Below, in pieces: positions 38,465 through 47,085 of a stretch of DNA of 64,000 nucleotides (its first letter is position 1; each line of letters begins with the position of its first letter). This DNA is from Acrocarpospora phusangensis. GTDB taxonomy: Bacteria > Actinomycetota > Actinomycetes > Streptosporangiales > Streptosporangiaceae. The notes under the pieces were generated by a model. It searched no databases, was not told the origin of the DNA, and saw only the letters and a program-made list of their open reading frames with translations. The DNA is taken from positions 186,001-250,000 of the forward strand of contig NZ_BOOA01000001.1 in the NCBI RefSeq assembly GCF_016862995.1. The letters run 5' to 3'. A program made the translations under genes and the position numbers.

Positions 38465-40162
38465 CTACAGCGGCACGTTGCCGTGTTTGCGCTGCACGGC
38501 CACGGCGCGTTTGGTGCGCAGCATCTCCAGGCCGCGGGCGATGGCCGCGCGGGTCTGCCCGGGGTCGATGACGTCGTCCACCAGGCCGCGCTCGGCCGCG
38601 TAGTACGGGTGCATGAGCTGCCCGGCGTACTCGGTGACGAGTTCGGCCCGCAGGCCCTCCTGGTCGGCGGCGGTGGCCAGCTCCTTGCGGAACAGCACGT
38701 TCACCGCGCCCTCCGCGCCCATCACCGCGATCTCGTTGGTCGGCCAGGCCAGCGCCAGGTCGCAGCCGATGGAACGCGAGTCCATCACGATGTACGCCCC
38801 GCCGTACGCCTTGCGCAGGATCACCGACACGCGGGGCACGGTGGCCTCGCAGTACGCGTAGAGCAGTTTGGCGCCGTGGCGGATGACGCCCGCCTGCTCC
38901 TGGTCGGTGCCGGGCAGGAAGCCGGGCACGTCCACCAGGGTCACCAGCGGGATGGAGAACGCATCGCAGAACCGTACGAAACGGGCGGCTTTCTGGGCGG
39001 CCTGCACGTCCAGCACGCCGGCCAGCGCCATCGGCTGGTTGCCGACCACGCCCACGGTCTGGCCGTCCACGCGGCCCAGCAGGCAGATGACGTTCGGCGC
39101 CCAGTCCTCGTGCAGCTCGATGAACTCGCCGTCGTCGACCAGTTCGGCGACGACGGCGCGCATGTCGTACGGCTTGTTGGGTTCGACCGGAACGATCCCG
39201 GCCAGGGCCGGGCGCACGTCCGCGGTCGCGCCGCGCGCCGGGCCTTCGGGGGGCGGCTCCAGGTTGTTGCCGGGCAGCAGCGAGACCAGGTAGCGCACGT
39301 CGGCGAAGCAGCTCTCCTCGTCGTCGTGGACGAAGGTGGCCACGCCCGTCCCGGCGTGCACGGCCGCGCCGCCGAGCTGCTCGTGGGTGACCCGCTGGCC
39401 GCTCACCGCCGCCACCACGTCGGGCCCGGTCAGGTACATCTTGGCGATGTCGCGGACCATGAAGGTGAAGTCCGACAGCGCCGGCGAGTAGGCGGCGCCG
39501 CCCGCGCACGGCCCGAGGATGACGCTGATCTGCGGGATCACCCCGGACGCCTGCACGTTGCGGCGGAAGATGCCGCCGTAGCCGTGCAGGGCCATCACGC
39601 CCTCCTGGATGCGCGCGCCGCCGCTGTCGTTGAGCGCGATCAGCGGCGCGCCGGTGGCGATGGCCAGATCCATCACCTTGTGGATCTTGGAGGCGTGCGC
39701 CTCGCCCAGCGAACCGCCGAAGACGGTGAAGTCCTGCGCGTAGACGAAGACCCGGCGGCCGAAGATGGTGCCGGACCCGGCCACGACGCCGTCGGTGTGC
39801 GGACGGTGCTCGCCGATCTTCAGGCCGTGCGCCTGGGTACGGCGGTAGCGGTCCAGCTCGTCGAAGGAGCCCTCGTCCAGCAGCGCCGCGAGGCGTTCCC
39901 TGGCGGTGCGCTTGCCGAGCGCGCGCTGCCGGGCGGCCGCGTCGGCGTCGCCCGCCGTGATGCGCTCGCGCAGCCCGCCGTGCTCGCGCCGGAGCCGCTC
40001 CATGGTGCGCGGCTCCGGCGGCGGCGGATCGGTGAAGACCTCCGGCACGGGCACGTCCACCACGGCACGGCCGTTGACCCTCCGCACCGAACTGCCCACG
40101 GCTCGCACTCCTCTTCCCGGAGGTTCTGGAAACGGTCTGAGGTCCTCCCGCGAGACCGTCAT
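38465..40162 (-). CDS. pccB: Propionyl/acetyl-CoA carboxylase carboxyltransferase subunit
   Basis: A 565-residue biotin-dependent carboxyltransferase beta subunit. Both crotonase-fold halves are present: LNDSGGARIQEGVMALHGYGGIF and GPCAGGAAYSPALSDF in the first, VDVPGFLPGTDQEQAGVIRHGAKLLYAY and LRKAYGGAYIVMDS in the second. It would transfer CO2 from carboxybiotin to acetyl- or propionyl-CoA. The biotin-carboxylase subunit is not in the window. The N-terminus to about residue 50 is an unusual extension; ATG 40162 overlaps the upstream SDR stop by ATGA, supporting this start, but a later start near METRLRREHG-like sequence cannot be excluded. Confidence 0.85.
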   Translation of the reverse strand: MTVSREDLRPFPEPPGRGVRAVGSSVRRVNGRAVVDVPVPEVFTDPPPPEPRTMERLRREHGGLRERITAGDADAAARQRALGKRTARERLAALLDEGSFDELDRYRRTQAHGLKIGEHRPHTDGVVAGSGTIFGRRVFVYAQDFTVFGGSLGEAHASKIHKVMDLAIATGAPLIALNDSGGARIQEGVMALHGYGGIFRRNVQASGVIPQISVILGPCAGGAAYSPALSDFTFMVRDIAKMYLTGPDVVAAVSGQRVTHEQLGGAAVHAGTGVATFVHDDEESCFADVRYLVSLLPGNNLEPPPEGPARGATADVRPALAGIVPVEPNKPYDMRAVVAELVDDGEFIELHEDWAPNVICLLGRVDGQTVGVVGNQPMALAGVLDVQAAQKAARFVRFCDAFSIPLVTLVDVPGFLPGTDQEQAGVIRHGAKLLYAYCEATVPRVSVILRKAYGGAYIVMDSRSIGCDLALAWPTNEIAVMGAEGAVNVLFRKELATAADQEGLRAELVTEYAGQLMHPYYAAERGLVDDVIDPGQTRAAIARGLEMLRTKRAVAVQRKHGNVPL

Positions 40163-41166
40163 CGGGCGGCCGCCCGTCCGGCGCCGGCCTGGCGGGCGGT
40201 GATCCGCCCGGTCTCGCGGAGCCAGCGCACCGTGTCCCGCATGGTGGCGGCGAGCGGTCTGGCCTCGACGCCGAGCGTGGAGGCGCTCGCGTCCACGGGG
40301 GTCGCGACCGCGCAGGTGTAGACGGCGCCGTACTGGGCGGGGATGTGCCAGGGCCACCAGCGCTGGGCCAGGTCGGCGAGGCGGGCGGCGGGCAGCATCG
40401 CGCGGGCGGGCAGGTACGCGGCCCGCAGCGGCCGCCCGGTCACCTCGCGCAGCGCGCCGAGGAACTCCCGCGTGGCCACGTAGCGTCCCGGCCCGAAGTG
40501 CCGCCCGCCGACGTCGGGCGCGGTGAGCGCGCGCAGGTGCAGCTCCGCCGTGTCGCGGACGTCGCCCAGCGGGAACCCGCCGGTCGGCCACATCGGCATG
40601 AGCCCCCGCAGCACGTCCCTGATCCTGGCGTTCTGGTCGCCCAGATGGGGATCGGCCGGCCCGGCCATCGCGGGCGGATAGGTGATCACCACCGGCACGC
40701 CGTCCAGCTGGTGGCCGCGCGCCACCTCCTCCGCCCCCGCCTTGCTGGCCAGGTACGTCTCCCGCGGCCGGCCCACCGGAGAGGTCGGGCCGATGACGCC
40801 GGGCGGCGCCGGATAGAGCGCGCCCACCGTGGAGACGTGCACGATCCGGCCGACCCCCGCCCGCCGGGCCGCGCCGAGCACGACCTCCGCGCCGCGCGTG
40901 TTCACCCGGCGCATCTCCGCGTGCCGCCTGCTGTCGAAGGAGTAGACGGCCGCCGCGTGCAGCACCGCGTCCACGCCCTTCACCGCCCGGGCGACGGCCG
41001 CCTCGTCGGTGACGTCTCCGGCGACCACGTCCGCGATCGTTTCGGCGTCCACGTCCACCAGGGAGGGATCGCGAGCGAGCAGCCGCACCCGATGCCCCGC
41101 CCGGGTGAGGGCCTGAACCGAATGGGAGCCGACGAATCCCGTGCCGCCGGTCACGCACACCAGCAT
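40159..41166 (-). CDS. NAD(P)-dependent epimerase/dehydratase family protein
   Basis: A 335-residue extended short-chain dehydrogenase: cofactor motif VTGGTGFVGSHSVQAL, DVTDEAAV, VLHAAA, and catalytic Tyr/Lys in TYLASKAGAEE, with upstream HVSTVG. The fold resembles dihydroflavonol-reductase/3-beta-HSD-type enzymes acting on hydrophobic carbonyls or nucleotide sugars; the substrate is unknown. Its stop overlaps the carboxyltransferase start, so the two are coupled. Confidence 0.8.
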   Translation of the reverse strand: MLVCVTGGTGFVGSHSVQALTRAGHRVRLLARDPSLVDVDAETIADVVAGDVTDEAAVARAVKGVDAVLHAAAVYSFDSRRHAEMRRVNTRGAEVVLGAARRAGVGRIVHVSTVGALYPAPPGVIGPTSPVGRPRETYLASKAGAEEVARGHQLDGVPVVITYPPAMAGPADPHLGDQNARIRDVLRGLMPMWPTGGFPLGDVRDTAELHLRALTAPDVGGRHFGPGRYVATREFLGALREVTGRPLRAAYLPARAMLPAARLADLAQRWWPWHIPAQYGAVYTCAVATPVDASASTLGVEARPLAATMRDTVRWLRETGRITARQAGAGRAAAR

Positions 41167-41314
41167 CTGTAACCCCCCTCGTCGGGGATTAGCGTGCCCC
41201 GGGCGTGATCCGGGTGTCTTCTCTCAACGTGCGCTAACGGAGCAATCTGGAAGAAGAATCGCGCTCGCCTGCACGAAACGATGGGGTGACACTCCTGAGA
41301 GTCGGAGGGCATCG

Positions 41315-41878
41315 ATGGCAACCCATGCCGCGGCGGGCTCGTTCCCGGTGCAGAACGGCGCGCTCAACACGCGCTACCACAAGCTCGGCCTCAACATCTT
41401 CCTGTTCATCGTGGTCGCCCACTGGGCCGAGCACATCGCGCAGGCCATCCAGATCTACGCGCTCGGCTGGCCGCTGCCCGAGGCGCGCGGGGTCCTGGGC
41501 GTGCCCTTCCCGTGGCTGGTCAAGTCGGAGTGGATGCACTACGGGTACGCGCTGTTCATGCTGGCCGGCCTCATCATCCTCCGCAAGGGATTCACAGGCC
41601 GGGCCAGGACCTGGTGGAACATCTCGCTCGGCGTCCAGGTCTGGCACCACTTCGAGCACCTGATCCTGCTGCTGCAGGCGCTGTTCGCCGCCAACCTGTT
41701 CGGCCGCCCGGCCCCCACCAGCATCCTGCAGCTGATCGTGCCGCGGGTGGAGCTGCACCTGTTCTACAACGCCGTCGTCTTCGCCCCGATGGTGGTGGCG
41801 ATGATCCTGCACCGCCGTCCCAACCGGACCGAGCGGGCCCAGATGAACTGCACCTGCGCCGTCCCCGTCCCGGTATGA
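41315..41878 (+). CDS. His-rich multi-pass membrane protein of unknown function
   Basis: A 187-residue protein with about four helices. The charged/aromatic positions inside them are striking: HWAEHIAQA in the first, WMHYGYALF, WHHFEHLILLLQ in the third and RVELHLFYNAVVF in the fourth. Repeated His-x2-Glu-His clusters at membrane level could bind a metal or haem, recalling membrane di-iron enzymes, but they do not match the desaturase motif set. It is coupled by ATGA to the next small membrane protein gene. ATG 41315 follows GGAGGG. I do not recognise a named family. Confidence 0.65.
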   Translation: MATHAAAGSFPVQNGALNTRYHKLGLNIFLFIVVAHWAEHIAQAIQIYALGWPLPEARGVLGVPFPWLVKSEWMHYGYALFMLAGLIILRKGFTGRARTWWNISLGVQVWHHFEHLILLLQALFAANLFGRPAPTSILQLIVPRVELHLFYNAVVFAPMVVAMILHRRPNRTERAQMNCTCAVPVPV

Positions 41879-42312
41879 GCCGTCGGCGGGGTCTGCCGTT
41901 CTCCTCGGTGGTGACGGCGCTCGCCGGGTTCATCCTGCTCTGGTTCACGGTCCCCGGAATCGGCCCCGCGGTACGCGCCGCGCGGGCCGACGGGGTCTCC
42001 GGCGTCTTCACCGCCAGAGAGCTGGTCTGCGTCCAGCATCCCGGGCACGAGAGCTGCACCTGGACGGGCGACTTCCTGGCCGCCTCGGGGACGGCCCGCG
42101 AACGCGTCTCCCTGTACGGCAGCGACCGGGAGACCATGCTGGCCGGCGCGACCACCCCGGCCGTGGACATCGGCAGGACGTACTGGGTCTACGGTCCCGG
42201 CGGGTCCAACGAGTGGGTGTTCACGGGGCTGCTGCTCCTGTTGGGGGCGGGACTGCTGGGGTACTCGGCGTTCGCGGCCCGGGGGGTGGTGCGGCCGAGC
42301 ACGCCGGCATGA
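41875..42312 (+). CDS. Two-helix membrane protein with extracytoplasmic loop
   Basis: A 145-residue protein: N-terminal helix (VVTALAGFILLWFTVPGIG), a loop of about 75 residues with two Cys (CVQHPGHESC) that could form a disulfide, and a C-terminal helix (WVFTGLLLLLGAGLLGYSAF). It overlaps the preceding His-rich protein gene by ATGA and the convergent MFS gene by 92 bases. Function unknown. Confidence 0.6.
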   Translation: MSRRRGLPFSSVVTALAGFILLWFTVPGIGPAVRAARADGVSGVFTARELVCVQHPGHESCTWTGDFLAASGTARERVSLYGSDRETMLAGATTPAVDIGRTYWVYGPGGSNEWVFTGLLLLLGAGLLGYSAFAARGVVRPSTPA

Positions 42313-43450
42313 ACAGGGCCAGCGCGGCCCCGGCGGCGATCAGCCCGGCCACCAGCCCGAGGGCGGGCCGCGCGGCGGCCAGGTAGTCGCCGTCCCCCAG
42401 TAGCGCGCCGATCACGAACGCCCCGGCCGCGCCGCCGAGCTGGCGCGCGGTGTTCAGCGTGCCCGACGCGACGCCCGCCAGCAGCGGCGGGATCGGGCGC
42501 AGCCCTTCGACGGTCGCCGGCGCGAAGGCCAGGCCCATGCCGACGCCGATGAGGGCCAGCGGGAGCAGGAACGTGGCCGCGGTCGAGGTGAGGAAGGCCA
42601 GGCCGAGCACGCCCAGCGCGTACAGGGTGAGGCCGGAGGCGAGGGGCAGCCGGCCGCCGACCTTGTCGGCCAGTTTGCCGGACAGGGGGGCCAGGGCGGT
42701 GAGCGCCAGCGTCATGGGCAGGGCGGTCACGCCGGACATCAGCGGGCTCATGCCGAGGACGGTCTGCGTCTGGATGACGTAGACGAGGAGCAGGCCGTAC
42801 AGCGAGAACGACGTGATGCCGGTGATCGCGACGGCCAGGGTGAAGGGGCGGTGCCGGAACAGGCCGGGCACGGCCGTGACGCGGTGCGGGCGCGGCGGGC
42901 GCAGGTCCGGGATGAGGCGCAGCGCGAGCGGCAGCGCGGCCAGGCCGACCGGCAGGTTGATCAGGAAGACCGACTGCCAGCCGAACCGGGTGACGAGCAG
43001 GCCGCCGAAGGTCGGGCCGCCGACGGAGGCGACCCCGGCCACGGCGGTGAAGATGCCGAGGGCGAGGCCGCGCCGGTCCGCCGGGAAGATCGCCGAGATG
43101 AGCGCGAGGGCCTGCGGCACCAGCGCCGCCGCGCCGACGCCCTGCGCGACCCTGGCCGCGACCAGCAGGCCGGGCTCGGCGGCGAGCGCGCAGAGCAGCG
43201 ACGCGCCGGTGAAGACGGCCAGGCCCGCCGCGAACACGTTGCGGGGGCCGAACAGGTCGCCCACCCGGCCGAAGACGATCAGCAGGGACGCGAACGCGAG
43301 CAGGTACCCGTTGAGGATCCAGACGATCTGGCCGACGCCCGCCCCCAGCGAGGTCATGATGGCCGGAGCGGCCGTGTTCACGATCGTGGTGTCGACCAGG
43401 ATCAGGAAGTTGGCCACGCAGAGCACCGCGAGAGCCCGCCAGGGGTTCAT
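42221..43450 (-). CDS. MFS exporter (DHA2-like, shortened to about 12 helices)
   Basis: A 409-residue drug:H+ antiporter-like protein. Helix 1 reads NFLILVDTTIVNTAAPAI and the A-motif is GRVGDLFGPRNVF, both as in the 14-helix DHA2 group. However, after helix 6 (VFLINLPVGLAALPLAL) the chain goes directly to GLFRHRPFTLA, the start of helix 9 in that group, so two central helices are missing. It may export the product of the neighbouring cluster or another toxic compound. ATG 43450 behind GGAGGG. It lies 45 bases after the AhpD-like gene, likely the same transcript. Confidence 0.78.
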   Translation of the reverse strand: MNPWRALAVLCVANFLILVDTTIVNTAAPAIMTSLGAGVGQIVWILNGYLLAFASLLIVFGRVGDLFGPRNVFAAGLAVFTGASLLCALAAEPGLLVAARVAQGVGAAALVPQALALISAIFPADRRGLALGIFTAVAGVASVGGPTFGGLLVTRFGWQSVFLINLPVGLAALPLALRLIPDLRPPRPHRVTAVPGLFRHRPFTLAVAITGITSFSLYGLLLVYVIQTQTVLGMSPLMSGVTALPMTLALTALAPLSGKLADKVGGRLPLASGLTLYALGVLGLAFLTSTAATFLLPLALIGVGMGLAFAPATVEGLRPIPPLLAGVASGTLNTARQLGGAAGAFVIGALLGDGDYLAAARPALGLVAGLIAAGAALALFMPACSAAPPPGPRTPSTPAVPPPTGAAAP

Positions 43451-43495
43451 GTCCCTCCAAAGCCAGCGCTTGTCACATCGGCAGCGGGGACCCGC

Positions 43496-44422
43496 TCAGG
43501 AGAGGCCGGCGCGAGCGCGGGCCGCCACCATGCTCGCCCAGGCGGTGAGCTCCAGCAACGCCCGGTCTCCCGGCTCGCGCTCCCGGAACTCGGCCACCGC
43601 CGATCCGGCCTGGTAGGAGGCCATCGCGGTGAGCAGGGCGAGCCGGCCGGCGGGCCGGTGCCCTGAATCGAGCACGGCCACCGCGTCGTCCGTCCAGTGC
43701 CGGCTCAGCCCGGGCGCGGCGCCGTCCCACTTGGCGACCTCGGCCGTGACCAGCTCCCGCACCGGCTCCGGCACCGAGCGTTCGCCCGCCTGGGAGACGG
43801 CCGCGGTCGCCCGGGCGACCGCGCCCGCCACGTGCGCGCTGTCCTCGGCCCAGCGCAGCTCGTCCGGGAGCGGCGCCGCCGGCAGCAGCCGGAGCGACTC
43901 GCCCGGCGGCCGCGGCCGGCGCGCCGACGCCCCCATCATGGTGCCGAGGACGCGCAGCGCGCCGCCGCGCACGGCCCCGGGCACCTCGGGCGGGAGTGGG
44001 GATTCGCCGAGGAACACGTTGACCATGCGATTGAGGTAGTGGAACGTCAGCCGCGTTCCCGTGACCTCGGGTCCCGGCTCCGGCATCCCCGGGACCGGCC
44101 CGCCGAGCCCGCGCAGGGTCGCGCCGTGCACGTCCACGCAGTACGGGCAGGCGTTGGCCCGGGACACCTCGGTGGCCACCAGCTCCTTGGCCGCGCGCGG
44201 CACGAGCCCCCGGGCGAGCAGGGACTCGCGCAGCAGCATCCACACCCCGGCCATCACCTCCGGCGCCGCCGAGTGCAGCGCCACCGGCGGGGCCAGCATC
44301 CCGAAGTCACGTTCCACCTGGGCGTACACGTCCGCCACCAGACCCCTCGCCGCCCCTGGCGGTACCGGCGTGACATGCCGGACCTGGGCGAGGGACCTGC
44401 GCAACGCCTTCCGGACGACCAC
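43496..44422 (-). CDS. AhpD-like / carboxymuconolactone decarboxylase family protein
   Basis: A 308-residue all-helical protein. The AhpD core motif is seen in VATEVSRANACPYCVDVHGATLRGLG (about 85-110) with the redox CPYC pair and the downstream His. A second, degenerate helical repeat follows in the C-terminal half (LVTAEVAKWDGAAPGLSRHW) without the CxxC. Members act as peroxidase reductants or isomerase-like enzymes. The GTG start lies 4 bases after the stop of the FAD oxidoreductase gene, so it belongs to that operon; a redox role in product maturation or self-protection is possible. Confidence 0.72.
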   Translation of the reverse strand: MVVRKALRRSLAQVRHVTPVPPGAARGLVADVYAQVERDFGMLAPPVALHSAAPEVMAGVWMLLRESLLARGLVPRAAKELVATEVSRANACPYCVDVHGATLRGLGGPVPGMPEPGPEVTGTRLTFHYLNRMVNVFLGESPLPPEVPGAVRGGALRVLGTMMGASARRPRPPGESLRLLPAAPLPDELRWAEDSAHVAGAVARATAAVSQAGERSVPEPVRELVTAEVAKWDGAAPGLSRHWTDDAVAVLDSGHRPAGRLALLTAMASYQAGSAVAEFREREPGDRALLELTAWASMVAARARAGLS

Positions 44423-44426
44423 CGGA

Positions 44427-45743
44427 CTAGGCGTTCCGGCCCGCGCCCGCGGCGACGCGTTCCATCATGTCCGGGGCGAACAGCGTCTCCACCGGCTCGA
44501 TGAGCCCGGCCACCATCATGAACGCGGCGGTGAGGGCGCCGTCGTTCCTGGCCGCCTCCCGCAACCGGTCCATGTACGCGTTGGCCATCTGCACCTGCTC
44601 GGTCCGCTCCCCCTCCACGCCGGGGTAGCTGAGGTCGCCGCCGGCCGCGACCCCCCAGGGCGCCTCGATGACCTTGGCCACGTCGGTGAAGAACGCCCTG
44701 GCGTCCGGCAGGCCGCCGTGCTTGAGGTGCTCGCGCAGGGTGAGGCCCTCCAGGGCGGCGACCGTCATGCCCTGGCCGTACACCGGGTTGAAGCTGCACA
44801 CGCCGTCGCCGACCACGAGCAGGCCCAGCGGGAAGCGGCTCAGCCGCTCGTAGTGCTTCCACACGCTGGCCGGGTAGCGGAAGGCCACCCGCTCGTCCAG
44901 CAGGGTCGCGTCGTGCACGGCCTCGTAGATGTCCGGCACCGGCAGCGACTTGACAAAGGCCAGGTGCCCCTCCGGGTCGGTGGGGGCCTGGTCGCCCAGC
45001 ATGCCGGTGAGCGAGAGCAGGTAGCGGTCGTTCAGCCGGGAGAAGAACGCGCCGCGCGGGTTGTCCGGCGTGGCCACGCAGAGGATGGCCATGTCCTCGC
45101 CGAGCACGTTCTCGCGCAGCCGGTAGTGGCAGGTGGTGTAGGACAGGCCGATCTTGAAGCGCTCCTCCTCGGGGCGCGGGTAGCCCATCTCGGCCAGCCA
45201 GGCGGGCGTACGGGAGCCGCGGCCGGTGGCGTCCACCACCAGGTCGGCGGTGATCTCCCGCTCCGCGCCCTCGCCCTCGGGCGCGATCTTGACGCCGGTG
45301 ATCCGGCTCCGGTCCGCCGTCACCGTGAGGGAGAGGATGACGTGGTGCTCCAGGAACGTGACATTGGGCAGCGCCCGCACCCGGTCCCGCACGGCGCTCT
45401 CCAGCTCCGGCCGGGTGGCCGAGATGACCTTCAACCCGGTCTCGGCCGGCTGGAGCCTGCGGCCGTTGAAGTACCAGCGCAGGTTGACGCCCATGTCGCC
45501 CATGGGGATGCCGGCGTCGGCCAGCTCCCGGGTGAGCCCGGGGAACATGCCCTCCAGGACCTCCTGGCCCTTGGCCAGCAGGCCGTGCGCGTGGCCGCCC
45601 TGCGGTACGCCCCGGCGCGGCTCGTCCACCCCGGCCAGCTGGTCACGGTCCACCAGCAGGACTTCCTCGAATTGCTCCGACAGCACTCTGGCGGCCACCA
45701 GTCCGGCCATCCCGCCGCCCAGCACCACCGCGCGGTTCCGCAT
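44427..45743 (-). CDS. FAD-dependent oxidoreductase/monooxygenase
   Basis: A 438-residue flavoprotein: FAD motif VVLGGGMAGLVAARVLSE and LLVDRDQL at the N-terminus, QGGHAHGLLAKGQEVLE, the DG-like VVDATGRGSRTPAWL, and the C-terminal FAD motif LLVVGDGVCSFNPVYGQGMTVAALEG. The architecture is that of aromatic hydroxylase/geranylgeranyl-reductase-type enzymes. Halogenase tryptophan motifs are absent. It lies between a flavin hydroxylase-type gene and the AhpD-like gene in one operon at the cluster margin and may oxidise a polyketide intermediate. Confidence 0.75.
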   Translation of the reverse strand: MRNRAVVLGGGMAGLVAARVLSEQFEEVLLVDRDQLAGVDEPRRGVPQGGHAHGLLAKGQEVLEGMFPGLTRELADAGIPMGDMGVNLRWYFNGRRLQPAETGLKVISATRPELESAVRDRVRALPNVTFLEHHVILSLTVTADRSRITGVKIAPEGEGAEREITADLVVDATGRGSRTPAWLAEMGYPRPEEERFKIGLSYTTCHYRLRENVLGEDMAILCVATPDNPRGAFFSRLNDRYLLSLTGMLGDQAPTDPEGHLAFVKSLPVPDIYEAVHDATLLDERVAFRYPASVWKHYERLSRFPLGLLVVGDGVCSFNPVYGQGMTVAALEGLTLREHLKHGGLPDARAFFTDVAKVIEAPWGVAAGGDLSYPGVEGERTEQVQMANAYMDRLREAARNDGALTAAFMMVAGLIEPVETLFAPDMMERVAAGAGRNA

Positions 45744-45754
45744 AGTCCGCTCCT

Positions 45755-46927
45755 CTAGAGGTAGAAGGTATTGGGCGGCATCCCGCAGAGGATGCGGCCG
45801 TAGAGCTCCCGGTTGGTGTCCGGATGCATGAGCGCGTGCAGGTTGACCGCCTGCATGTCCCGCTGGATGCGCTGCATCGGCACGTCGTTGTAGATGGACG
45901 AGCCGCCGCTCGCCGTGGTGAGCAGGTCCACCGCCCGCTTGGCCAGGTCGCAGACCGCGCCCATGTCGGCGCGGGCCCTGGCCCGCTCCTCGGGCGTCCA
46001 CTCCGTACCGGACTTCTCGTCCACCTGGCCGGCCAGCCGGAGCGCGTGGAACTCGGCCTCGTCGATCAGGAGCGACGCCTCGGCCACCTGGAAGTGGGTG
46101 AGCGGGGCCTCCCGCTGGCTGGTGTAGGCGGTGTAGGTGATGTGCCGGTCGGGCAGCCGCTCGAAGAACGCGTCCCAGGCGCCCTTGGCCATGCCGACCA
46201 CGGTGCCCACCGAGGAGGCCGAGGCCACCGGGAGCAGCGGGTTGCGGTAGACGGCGCTCTCCGCGTTGAGCTTGGAGGCGTACTGCTCGTGCAGGATGCC
46301 GCCCAGGGGCAGGATGCGCTCGGCCGGGATGAAGACGTCCTGGGCGATCGTGGTGATGCTGCCGGTGCCGCGCAGGCCCGAGGTGTGCCAGTCGTCCACG
46401 AGCTGCAGGTCCGACAGCGGCGCCAGGGCCATGATCGGCTGGTGGCCCTCCGGGGTGGGGGTGACCGCGACGATCACCTGCCAGGTGCTGTGCCGGGCGC
46501 CGCTCATGAAGCTCCACTTGCCGTTCAGCACCGAACCGCCATTGCCCGGTACGGCCATGCCGGTCGGGCTGAGCGTGCCGCACAGCCGGGTGTCCGGGGA
46601 GTCGAAGACCTCGTCCTGCACCGCGTCGGGGAACATCGAGGCCATCCACGACGTGATCCACCAGACCGAGGCGACCCACGAGGTGGAGCCGTCGCCGCGG
46701 CCGAGTTCGGACGCCACCCGGACCATCGTGCGGGCGTCGCTCTCGTAGCCGCCGTACCGGGCGGGGACGCGCATCCGGAAGATCCCGGCGTCGCGCAGCG
46801 CGTCGAGCGAGTCGGGGGCCAGCACTCTGCTGTCCTCGGTGGCGAGCGCGTGGGACCGCAGCAGCGGAACCAGGTCCGCGGCGCGCTGGACGAGCTCTTC
46901 CTGGGCTGGCGCTTGGGCGTGTTTCAC
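45755..46927 (-). CDS. Acyl-CoA dehydrogenase-fold flavin hydroxylase (two-component monooxygenase)
   Basis: A 390-residue protein of the group D flavin monooxygenase type (HpaB/HsaA-like), which uses reduced flavin supplied by a separate reductase. Features: MRVPARYGGYESDARTMV, WVASVWWITSWMASMF, SGLRGTGS and the C-terminal ASGGSSIYNDVPMQRIQRDMQAVNLHALMHPDTNRELYGR. It is a clear paralogue of the protein encoded at 53200-54384. A flavin reductase lies in the PKS operon at 62168. Its transcript starts after a hairpin that isolates it from the epoxide hydrolase gene. Confidence 0.8.
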   Translation of the reverse strand: MKHAQAPAQEELVQRAADLVPLLRSHALATEDSRVLAPDSLDALRDAGIFRMRVPARYGGYESDARTMVRVASELGRGDGSTSWVASVWWITSWMASMFPDAVQDEVFDSPDTRLCGTLSPTGMAVPGNGGSVLNGKWSFMSGARHSTWQVIVAVTPTPEGHQPIMALAPLSDLQLVDDWHTSGLRGTGSITTIAQDVFIPAERILPLGGILHEQYASKLNAESAVYRNPLLPVASASSVGTVVGMAKGAWDAFFERLPDRHITYTAYTSQREAPLTHFQVAEASLLIDEAEFHALRLAGQVDEKSGTEWTPEERARARADMGAVCDLAKRAVDLLTTASGGSSIYNDVPMQRIQRDMQAVNLHALMHPDTNRELYGRILCGMPPNTFYL

Positions 46928-46964
46928 CCGGGCCTCCTAATAATTCCGAATAACGGATGCATCG

Positions 46965-46990
46965 GCGTTTTCCGGGGCGCCGGAAAACGC
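46965..46990 (-). terminator. Hairpin between the epoxide hydrolase and hydroxylase genes
   Basis: GCGTTTTCCGG (46965-46975) and CCGGAAAACGC (46980-46990) form a perfect 11-bp stem with a 4-base loop. A second small hairpin, GCCGCG-TTAATT-CGCGGC, follows at 46993-47010. Both lie downstream of the epoxide hydrolase on its strand. Confidence 0.7.
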
Positions 46991-47085
46991 GCGCCGCGTT
47001 AATTCGCGGCGGCTGGAATTCGCGCGGTGAATTGCCGGCGTCGCCGGTGTCCGGCTGAGTGGATCACCGGGCGGGCATGAAACGT

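Noticed and set aside
40163-41158. 332-codon extension upstream of the carboxyltransferase
   Set aside because: This part is out of frame with the SDR gene and lacks protein-like composition; the coupled ATG at 40162 explains the gene.
44427-45743. Flavin-dependent halogenase for the FAD oxidoreductase
   Set aside because: The protein lacks the WxWxIP motif and the halogenase Lys region; only general FAD motifs are present.
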